NCBI GenBank assembly: GCA_015179125.1
Contig: WHVA01000467.1
Location: 1 to 64,000 of the forward strand
DNA length: 64,000 nt
From: Gautieria morchelliformis
Lineage: Eukaryota; Basidiomycota; Agaricomycetes; Gomphales; Gomphaceae
Direction of reading: 5' to 3'
The notes under the pieces are model-generated. The model was not told where the DNA came from and did no database searches. It saw nothing but the letters and a program-made list of their open reading frames with translations. How positions within the stretch are numbered: position 1 is the stretch's first letter; the number at the start of each line of letters is the position of its first letter. Position numbers and translations under genes: made by a program. This document shows, one piece after another, positions 30,388 to 39,472 of the stretch.

Positions 30388-31031
30388 GGGGATGGTTGTA
30401 ACTGTCATATATATGTATATATAACTTAGCTCATCTATATTTCATAAAATATATCACAATTGAGATAGTTGCCAGCATCTGTGAGGCATGCTTAATCCTA
30501 GCCATAAAGTTCTTTCTCACAGTCTGCTGCTCCCCCAGGAAAAGGGTGTATACCCTATTGTCTAAACACCAATAGTTGCATATCTTTGTACTATACATGC
30601 ATATTATTTTAACCATACCTTCTAATCAGATCTCTCAACCATATATAATAATATAGTACAAGTATTGTCCATACTTGCTTCTATATTCTGTGATTGTACA
30701 TCTAACATGTTTCATATATACTTCTAACATGTACTCATATGGTCCATACTTGCCTCTACATTCTATCATCATACATGTAACAAGCTTCATATATACTTTT
30801 AATATATAGCCATCCAAGTCCTATCTGAAATTGCTCTGTTATCTGAATACACACCATGCTTTAGCTCATACAACCATATTTTTAAAATATCAGAACATTC
30901 AAAAAAATTTAGGATATCCACAATATACAAGTTGCTCAAAATGATGGACTATGAATTCGGTTAGGGTTGATATTTTAAAAGATATCTAATATATCTAGAA
31001 GAATGTACATTGTTGTCAATGTGAACATCCT
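30388..31031. mobile_element. AT-rich MITE-like insertion, TSD CCAAA
   Basis: 644 bp, AT-rich, with ends GGGGATGGTTGTAAC and (reversed) AGGATGTTCACATTG, an imperfect inverted repeat. CCAAA lies at 30383-30387 and 31032-31036. It carries several ATATAT-rich stretches and repeated ATATACTTCTAACATGT-like words (30700-30810) but no convincing ORF. Removing it joins KLDAK to ADEGCWVG, restoring copia sequence. Confidence 0.7.
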
Positions 31032-31036
31032 CCAAA

Positions 31037-31713
31037 GCAGATGAGGGATGCTGGGTTGGATAGCAGACAGAGTCAAGCTCACTGGAATTACTGGCCTGGT
31101 AGCCAACGAGTGACTGATGAACACAATGTCACATTCAACAATGACACCACTGTCAGTCTGAATTACCTGTCAGCTGAAAATGAGGGGGAGAGTGCACAGC
31201 ATGGCCAGCACACTGCTCCAAACCAACACAGGGACACCCTCATGGAGATTATATCCAGGACCAGGCTGTCATTGACCCACAAGCTCTCCAGCGTGCTCAA
31301 GATGGCTTGAAAGCACCGAAAGTTGACCTGCTCGAAGGTTTCAAGCCACCTGACCCTGTAGTGGAACCACAGCAAGGATGCAGACATAGACTGTGAAAGC
31401 CATCAGCATACATCCGTGATATCACCCAGGGCCAAGGTGGAGCTCAGGACGTGCAAACACACCTGCATATCTGCATGGCGTGCCAATCCCATCCCAAAAG
31501 CCATATGGGGCATCCAGGGAGACTGCAGCCATCACAGCACTCCATAATTCCAAGTCCTCCATCGATTCTGACCATGAAGACACTGAACTTGAGGGGGAGC
31601 CAATGGAGTTTGCGTTGATAGCAGCAATGAGTATGGCAAATAACATCGAGGACACTCAAAAGCTCGATGACTGGCCAGAGTGGGATGCATCAATCAAAAA
31701 GGAACTGCAGCAA
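31037..31713 (+). pseudogene. Co2 integrase-RT linker and RT start
   Basis: The plus strand encodes QSQAHWNYWPGSQRVTDEHN, then an acidic linker and the start of the RT domain (KLDDWPEWDASIKKELQQ, about 31658-31712). A frame change near 31060, an in-frame stop near 31308 and others in the linker make it dead. The RT domain proper is missing downstream. Confidence 0.75.
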
Positions 31714-32435
31714 GTGGTGGTCATACCACCTTCATTATCTCTGGACCTGTGTGCCAAATAGGGTTGTGGCACAGGAAGACTGCTGTGCCAACATCTCACC
31801 GGCAGTGGCTGAAGAAACTGGACAGTATGGTGTCATCAACTGCCAAGGTGTTATGGCCCAACGTTTGTCTTAGGACATTCTTTCTTGCATGCCTTCCTTT
31901 CCTCCATGTCCCAGTATAACTATGAATAGGTGGTATATAGAACCAGTACACCTACATTCATGAGAAATCAGTATTGTAATTTGAACTCCACCATGGCTCA
32001 GCTCTGATCCTTACTTTCATGCATGTCCGCCATTCCTTGCTTGCATTTCTCTTGGTGGCTTTGTTTTACTCTCACTTAGTCTCATTCTGTGGCATCGCTC
32101 TGGCTACATTATGGTATTTTCTTTGGCTGGCTCTGGGTGGACCATGGGTGAGCACTCTGACCTCCGCATCGCTGATGGTCCATTAGCTTTGGGCCATGCT
32201 TGGCTGGATCCAAAGCCTGGAGACGACAGCCTTCAGAAGAATCTACAGGGTGTCAATGAGTCAAACAATACTCCCATGCACCTTCCCATAGAACACCTCC
32301 AGTCACTCCTCGATGCACCTGCACTATCCCATGTGGAAGCTGTTGCTAAGAATGAGGAAGCTTGCCCTCGCAATGTTGCGGACATGCAGGTGAATAAAGA
32401 CCAGTTCAGAGAAAATAGGGAGAAGTGGCTGGCCA
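31714..32435. other. Unassigned 0.7-kb segment between Co2 and the Helitron
   Basis: It begins with a 15-bp palindrome GGTGGTCATACCACC (31715-31729), exactly where Co2 homology stops. A plus-strand ORF at 32111-32509 (132 codons, acidic/Gln-rich, VNKDQFRENREKW) is the only sizeable open frame and has no recognised domain. The proposed Helitron end at 32436 would lie inside that ORF. Nothing else supported. Confidence 0.4.
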
Positions 32436-35400
32436 TCAGCATATACGATACAAGCCTCGCCTGCGCTTCGCTTCGGCGAGTCTTTAGCGGATGTGGGAGA
32501 GTTAGGTGACAATTTCATTGTAGACAATGTTTTGTGTCTGTAGTTCATGTAAAGGAAAACGTACTCGAACGTCCAGTCTATGTCGAACCCGTGATAAAGC
32601 AGTGTAAAGTTGCCCATGGCTAAATACGAGGGTTGTCAGGTCTATGGCAACACGATCCAGGGTAAGACCTTGACAGCTGTTGAAAGTGGTTGCATATGTG
32701 CGACATAAAGGAAATTGCTTGCGAAGAAGAGTGTGGCCAGTGGAGGGCAATAAAGAAGAGAAGGTGATATGGGGAAGGAGGATGTTCTCTTTATCAACAC
32801 AATTAAGTCCAGCGTGGACACGGAGGGAGTTAACAGTGATGAGCTTTGTTCCCAATTGAGTGACGACTACTCTGCAGTTTTTGACCAAGCCATGGCCAAT
32901 TGACAAATTACGCATCAAGCGGTAAATTCCTCCAAGTCTGATAGATAGCGTATGAGAAGGCAGTCCAGGTGGTGTTTGGCGGGCTACATAGTCAAGGATG
33001 CCTTGAGGTGAGAGGAGGTTAACGTCATCAGTCTCTTTGATAGAGTCTGCTGCAGTGTAGATTTTTTCCAAAGTGTTCAGCCTGTGAAGGCATATGGAGT
33101 TATACATGTCACATTGTGAGTTTGTTGGTGCAAGAATTGAACGGGTCAGGCATTGAGTGGGGTCTGACAAAACCTCAGGTGGAAATACAAAGTCAACAGC
33201 ATCTGTAGTAGATGTGATATGTTGAATCATGTCCAAAGAAACATTGCCAGAAGGGCCATTGCCAATGTCATCAATAGCAGAGGCAAATCCAGGGTCCATC
33301 GCGTGACGCACTGGAGTAGTCAAGGAACGGACTTGGAACTCATTCCAGAGGGGAGAGCTGCGAATGGATGCATCAATGACATCCATTTTGGAACCTTTTC
33401 GCACAACAGGACATGTTTGACGGAAGTCACCTAAGAGGATGATAATCTTTCCTCCAAATGGCATGTCATTCTGCATGATGCGTTGTAGAGTTTCATTGAC
33501 ACACGCGAGAACTGCACGATTAGCCATAGGAGCTTCATCCCAGATAATGATAGAGGCTTCTTTGAGTAGTTGTCCTCGTGGGTCATCAGGGTCAATAGGC
33601 GATAGTAAGAACTCAGATGCATCATTGACAGGTACCTGCAACCAAATGTGTAAGTCCTCAAAGCAGTGTAATGGAATCAAAATTATATACTCTAAAAGCA
33701 GCGTGCGTGGTTCTACCTCCAGGGTAAACTTGTGCAGCAAATGCAGAAGTTGCAGTGGGCAGAACAATCTCACGTAGGTGACGACGTGAGTCGCAGATGG
33801 TGTTTGTAAGAAATGTTTTGCCACGGCCTGCCGGTCCATCAACAAATAATCGCAGTGGAGATTTAGAGTTAGCCGCTTGTTCAATTTCAGAAAAGATTGC
33901 TTCTTGTTCATCCGTGAAAGATGCACGACATATTTGACTCCGATGATGCAGCAAAGGGATGTTTGCTGACCATTGCCGTAACTCATGTTCAATTTCTGTT
34001 CCACGTAGACGTGGTTCAGGTAATCCAAAATCCGACAATTGACGTCCATGTTCATCCAAGTTTTTTGATATTTCTGTCAGAGCAGCTGTCTGTGCTAAGT
34101 CAACATTACCACCTTGTTGGTGGAGGAAGTCTTGTGATAATTCATGTCCGAATGAGTGCCATGTGTTAATTGGTAGAGGGCAACAGTCATTAGTAAGGAG
34201 ATGGACAAATAATTGGCGAATTTGCCGTGGAGTGTTTAGAGTTTGAATGGCCTCAGAGATGCATGAGTCTCCTTCTGATTGATCAGCAAATAAACCGTGA
34301 TTTAGAGCTGATTCTTGAAATGTAGGCAGTAAGTGGCCCTGGATGGTACGCAAGTCATCAAAGGATATAGCTGGGAGGTGTAATAAAAGGGAGCGGATAT
34401 AGAAACGTTCTCCTTCAGATGGCCGGATGGGTTGTAGTCTTGTGATATGGGGCTTGTTTGGTTTATGAAGAATGACATGCATCATAGGTTGGCCGAGGAC
34501 GTTGGGTTTTTCCATGTAGTAGCGGGAGTTGTTTTGATTATCCCAGTTGAATTTTTGAAGACGAAAAAGGTGATAGTAGTCTGTGTAAGTGAGGTTGGCA
34601 AAACTTTGTTCAACATTGTTGTCGTCATGAAAAGACCCATAGGGACGTGAAAAATAATGGTCAAGCTTGGACATGGAGCTGGAAGGTTGTGAGGATCGAT
34701 CGTATTGATGATAACATGTTGAATCAGGGGTGTGTATGGGAAGAGCTGTAACAGCAGGTTCTTTGCTTGTTATGTGAAATCCCAAAATTCTCCATGCAGC
34801 TTCCCCTGCTGACAAATAACGTGCATCCCAAAACTCAGCAATTTCATCAACTGATGAATCAGAGGAGTCTCTCAAATGTACCCATGTGCGATCAGGACCT
34901 ACATCTGTTTAGAAAAAGCTTGAAAGAATACACTAGGAACTTACCTTTATGTATGTATTTAAAAATATATTGAAATAAATGACCTGTACTTGCAGCTTCA
35001 AAGTTGATGTGGCATCGATATTTCCGGATTAATGGAAGGCAATGAGGAACCACCATCTCATCTCCAGGCATACGACGTCGATACAATACCCGGCCTTCAC
35101 CATCAAAGGTTGTATTTTCCTGAAGTTGGCGTGGATAGTTGAACCTGCAAGTGCGAAGTCCATTATTTTCATGCTGACAGTAACGTGATGCAGGCCGGTT
35201 GGGAGGAGGATGATGGTGGAGCATATGAGTTCTAATGAGAGCAGCATCTTCATCATTAGAGGGAATTTCTGCGGAAATGACTTTGTTGATGTCATCAGGT
35301 GTGATGCACTCGGATTGAAATTTGATGAGAATGTGACAATGGGGTAACCCGCGTTTTTGAAACTCAATGCAGTATATCATATATCGCCGACCTGCATTTG

Positions 35401-36758
35401 GAAACATTGATGATAATGTTGACAGAAAGTGACCCAATTTCCACTTGAATACTCGACAAACTATTAAAGGTGCATCTTCAAATCCTTGCCCAGGATGCAA
35501 CTGCTGGGATATTTCAGGCCATTGAGGAATGCATGTCATAGTGATAAAGAATGTAGGTGGTCCATATGTCGCAGCTAGGGCAAGAGCATCTGCAATCTGT
35601 TCGGAGGCCCATTTTCTTGAACCAAGAAAAGATGCAGGTAAGTAGATGTTATTAGTAGATGAACCCCGATCTTGAGAGGCTTTTTGTTGATTGTGACGGA
35701 TGTAGTTCAGTCTACATTCTAGGTCGCGAGTGAACATATCGACAATATATTCATTGCATAGACGGCCAAAGAGTTGAAACCGAGGTTCACGAAGGAGTGT
35801 GCCACGGTAGTACCACATCTGTGTAGAGACTCTCTCTGTGTCAGCATCAGATGCAGAAACACCCAAGCCTTCATTTACACCCCAGCCTAGAGTGCCATGT
35901 GGGAAAAACAGGGGATATACCAATGGTTCCCAGAGACGGCTAATGGTGGGGATAGATTGATTATGTCCATCGGTCTTGGCAACTGTGAGAGACCGTGAAT
36001 GGACATCAGATTGGGTAGTGTTGCGAAAAGACATAATAGCAGCAATCTAAACGGCTGTAAGTATAAGTATGACGTGTGTCTTAGAAGCTATCACCTCATT
36101 TGAAGGCGATGATTCTTTGAGGATGATGGATGCTTCAGGATAAATAGATGGTTGAATGGACGACAGTTGGCGCAATGCATGAACAAACGGATTAACCCGT
36201 AGCAATGCATCACGCATTGCAATCGTCCAGACGTGTGGTAACAAATGAAACCAATTTTGATGAGGGGCTTGAGAGGCTAGAAAGCCATCGTATAATAACC
36301 ATCGTATAGTGGAGTTCTGATGTAGATTCCAAAGAAGCAAAAGAGTAGATCAAGTTTAAAACACGCGATGAAGATGAAATGTTGGGGTCATGGGTGAATA
36401 CATTGAACTCTTCAGGCAACAGAGGAAGTGGCTTAATGTCATGCAGTCGTTTTCCTCGATCCCCACAACAAAACCCTGCTCGTTCACCTGTCAAAAGGAC
36501 TAAGTGACAATAAGGGCATTCATGTATCTGTCCTCCACGGTTTTGCCCCCATACAAAACTGGGTGATGAGATATTGCCGATAGCCCATGTGATTGTAGAA
36601 GAGAAAGCCATGTTATTGTAGATAGGAGTTGGATGTGACCAGATTAAAGAGATTGTTTGTTGTAGTTATGGACAATCACCCCGTGTTCATCGGGATCTGT
36701 GAAGAATAGATGTAAACGTGTAATGAATCTCCCCTCGTCGAAGAAGAAGACGTGAAGC
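32436..36758 (-). mobile_element. Helitron (RepHel-encoding), 3' end proposed
   Basis: The minus strand encodes a RepHel protein (32502-36611). On the 3' side a possible terminus is CTGA (reverse of 32436-32439) followed by T. It is preceded in the element direction by a stem CTCGCC/GGCGAG (arms near 32481 and 32458) about 16 nt upstream, which fits the Helitron rule of hairpin plus CTRR and insertion before T. The 5' end was not found; it should lie right of 43323 because Gy2 is inserted at 36758/36759 into the upstream region. Confidence 0.6.
32502..36611 (-). CDS. Helitron RepHel: rolling-circle replicase and PIF1-type helicase
   Basis: The N-terminal zinc motif CPYCHLVLLTGE..FCCGDRGK (about 36515-36445) is typical of fungal Helitrons. 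The Rep domain has the HUH-type motif GLPHCHILIKF (about 35345-35315) and the two-tyrosine motif YIFKYIHKG (about 34975-34945). The PIF1-like helicase has Walker A GPAGRGKT (about 33835-33810), Walker B IIIWDEAP (about 33555-33530), GDFRQTCPVV and a final SHGQLYTALSRV. Introns fit at 36047-36094 (48 bp), 34905-34944 (40 bp) and 33636-33690 (55 bp), each restoring conserved sequence. About 25 residues seem missing and the frame shifts near 36330, between LNLIYSFASLE and RWLLYDGFL, so this copy may be inactive despite an otherwise open frame. It would nick, unwind and replicate the transposon. Confidence 0.88.
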
Positions 36759-37154
36759 TGTGAGGGCAACACTAATGATGAAGCCACAACCAAAGATACT
36801 CAAGGAGATAAGAGCCAATACTAGGACAATGACCAACTGTATAGTGGGTATCCTCAGTTTATAACTCTACCAACGATAGATACATGGGGACTTGCCTGTA
36901 TAGTGGGTATCCTCAGAGATCAAGCTGAGGAAACGCCACCACACGGGCTACAGTCTTATAGCGCTGGCAAGGCTTACATAATAGGGGAGACGGAAACTTG
37001 TAGAAGGTTACGGAAAGTGATGGAAAGTGACATGTGACAGGAAGTGACATGTGATGGAAAGTGACAAGTGACGGAAAGTGACATGTGACAGAAGGTGACG
37101 GAAACTCATGGAAGGAAATAGAAACTTGTGAAAGGAAACGCGTGAACCCTGACA
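36759..37154 (-). repeat. Gy2 3' LTR with minisatellite
   Basis: 396 bp, TGTGAGGGCAAC ... CCTGACA. A tandem array of GGAAAGTGACATGTGAC-like units spans about 37005-37110. Two copies of GTATAGTGGGTATCCTCAG bracket a 40-bp block (36838-36916). Confidence 0.93.
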
Positions 37155-37165
37155 TCACCCCTCTC

Positions 37166-37762
37166 TCAATGCTTGTCGTCCCGACAAGCACAGCTGCCAC
37201 CTAGCCCCCAACATCCACCGAGATATCGTTTCCAAGTATGCCACAGGCGGGACCACCATCTCTCCTGACCCTTCCCTTCCTGGTAACGCAGGTCAATGAT
37301 GAGCTCAGGGGGATTGGGGTCCATGGGCAAGTGCGGCCCTCGGAACCTTGCTCGACGTATTCGCTCTCCTGCCATGTTACGGAAACGTCGCCCCACCCAG
37401 CCTTCGAAAGTGTAGGGGGTTCCACACGGGGGGGTTCCATCGTTGAGGAAGACAGGGTCGCCGATGTAGTACGTGTTCTCTTGTCTGTGTCGGGGTCTGA
37501 GGAATGCGAGTGCAGGGCGAGTGGGCGCCTGACTCTTCGCTGGTGTGAGGTCCTCAGAGCTGACGGACCACTTTGAAGACCATGCGACGTCGAGATCACG
37601 GCAGTCAAGCATCCTTTGTAGCTTGGCTTCACTGGCTGCTCTGGATGACGAGAAGCCGGAGAAGTGCAGGAGGGTGGGATCGACACGTGACATGTTTGGC
37701 AGGTCGGAGAGGTTTTGGGTGAAGCTGGGGAGGGCAACAAGCTCAATGGAGGGCGAGGACAT
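37166..37762 (-). CDS. Gy2 extra ORF downstream of pol
   Basis: 198 codons from the ATG at 37762, in sense orientation, between the chromodomain end of pol (37869) and the 3' LTR (37154). The N-terminal half is Ser-rich with a helical patch (RAASEAKLQRMLDCRDLD). The middle is FEGWVGRRFRNMAGERIRR and the C-terminus has Trp/Cys-rich GQERWWSRLWHTW. No transmembrane segment or signal peptide is obvious, so it does not look like an envelope protein. The truncated copy at 12200-12583 keeps the first half. Function not recognised; it is either a real third gene or a retained captured sequence. Confidence 0.55.
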   Translation of the reverse strand: MSSPSIELVALPSFTQNLSDLPNMSRVDPTLLHFSGFSSSRAASEAKLQRMLDCRDLDVAWSSKWSVSSEDLTPAKSQAPTRPALAFLRPRHRQENTYYIGDPVFLNDGTPPCGTPYTFEGWVGRRFRNMAGERIRRARFRGPHLPMDPNPPELIIDLRYQEGKGQERWWSRLWHTWKRYLGGCWGLGGSCACRDDKH

Positions 37763-37868
37763 GGTTGATGGATGTGGTGGGGTCGATGCAGTGGAAGCGA
37801 GCGGTCACAGGTGGAGAGGGGATATATAGCTTATCGGAATGAATTGGTTAGGCGGAGGCCGATATCGC

Positions 37869-39472
37869 TTATCTTTGGGGTCCTGGACCCTTGACATTAT
37901 GAGTAGAAGCCCTGCCTGCTGTCCAGTCGAAGAGAGTTTGCCTGGAAGGTTCTGTGAAGTTCTGAAATCTCTGGAAAGGGAGGGACATGTATGTGGCTGC
38001 TGAGATACGCTGAGGTGCCTCTGGGTTCTGCCGGTGAAATTCCTTAATGAGTCGCTTTGCCCCAGAGACATCTTTTGCTGGTAGCCAGAGATCGTCGGCA
38101 GCTCCATAGCCCTTCCAGCGCACGAGATACTCCAACCTTCCACGGAACATCCTGCTGTCTAGAATCCTTTCAACTTCATATTCTTCGGCTCCATCCCGTA
38201 TGACAGGGGGGGGTGGTGGAGGGGCATGACGTTCAAGAATTGGGTCATCTTCATATGGCCGAAGCAGGATGACAGAGAACACTGGATGTGTGCGACCAAA
38301 GGATGCAGGAAGATTTAGACCATAGGCATTTCGTGAGACCACCTTATTAACCGTGTAGGGACCTAGCCACTTGTGGTCTAGCTTCTTCATTGGGCGAGTG
38401 GTTGTGATGTTTTGTGCATTGAGCCAGACCTTGTCACCAAGCTTATAAACTGGGGCTGCTTTATGGTGCACGTCATAGAAGCGTGCCATGTCCTCTGCTG
38501 CCTTGGACAGGGCTGAACGAGCTTCTCTCGTGGCCGCTTCCATCCGCGTTGTGAACTCATCCAGGGCCTCGAGTCGAGTTTCCCGGACTGGTTCCAGTCC
38601 CAGCCTTGGATGTTGGCCACTGTCCAACATGAAGGGTGTAGTCTGGGTTGAGGCATGGATTCGGTTGTTATAGGCAAACTCGGCCAAGGATATCCATTCG
38701 AACCAATCATCCTGACGCTGGTTGATGAATAGTCGAAGGTATTGCTCAATCTCCTGATTAACCCTTTCAGTCTGTCCATCAGTTTGGGGGTGATAAGCAG
38801 TAGAGGCAGCGACTTTGACACCAAGAAGTTTGTTCAGTTCACGCATGAACTGGGAGATGAACTGTGTGCCTCGATCACTGATGATTTCTTCAGGGAGCCC
38901 ATGAAGTTTCCAAACATGATCACGGAAGAGTCGGGCAACTCCCACTGAAGTTACATCTGAAGTGGTGGGAATGACATGTGCACGCTTTGAGAGGCGATCG
39001 ACAACAACAAGGAGAGCATCATAGCCATGACTGGTAGGCAGTTCTACAATCAAGTCAACAGACATAACCTGCCATCTACGGTCTGGGATACGGTTTGGTA
39101 GAAGCTTGCCAATGGGAGAAGCAGGGAAGGTTTTTGTCCGGTTGCACAGGTCACAGGCCTTCACATATTTTGCAATGTAACGTCCCATCCCAGGCCACCA
39201 GTAACTCCGAGCAACTAGTTCAGTGGTTCTCCAACGACCAGGGTGACCGGTGAGAGGCATGTCATGGTGCGCTTTCACTATGTCATGTCGTAGTTTTGCA
39301 TCAAGCGGCACGTACACTTTGTTGTGATAGAGGACAAGCCCATCCTGTTCAGACCACTCTTCTCCTCGTAAATTTCCAGAGGAGCCCAGTTCTTTGAGAG
39401 CCTTGACAACCTTTTCATCCCGGTCTACACAGTTCCTTACTCGATTGAGGAAAGCATCACCTTCACCTGGGA
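37869..39472 (-). CDS. Gy2 integrase with chromodomain
   Basis: The zinc region has H-x3-H-type HHDMPLTGHPGRW and CDLCNRTK. The core has VDLIVELPTSHGYD, ISDRGTQFISQF and DGQTERVNQEIEQYLRLF (all three acidic residues present). A C-terminal domain follows, with LGDKVWLNAQN, and a chromodomain with YEVERILDSR and YLVRWKGYGAADDLW. The frame is open from 39317 to 37869, and the upstream part is joined to RNase H through a single shift near 39500. It inserts cDNA, and the chromodomain probably targets histone marks (known for the family). Confidence 0.9.

Larger units (their letters stand above)
19528..31713 (+). mobile_element. Ty1/copia element Co2, broken by nested insertions
   Basis: Copia gag, protease, integrase and the first residues of RT lie in order on the plus strand in segments 19528-19597, 20089-20906, 27091-27152, 28197-29121, 30294-30387 and 31037-31713. 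The gaps are filled by elements with their own TSDs, and removing them rejoins the frame at most joints. No LTR of Co2 itself is identified, RT is cut after its first about 20 residues, and RNase H is absent. Confidence 0.85.

Noticed and set aside
19593..31036. A special target preference because CCAAA flanks both the solo LTR at 19598 and the MITE at 30388.
   Set aside because: The two elements are unrelated and two identical 5-mers are well within chance.
37166..37762. Gy2 extra ORF as a retroviral-type envelope gene.
   Set aside because: There is no signal peptide, transmembrane segment or fusion-peptide-like stretch; position alone is not enough.
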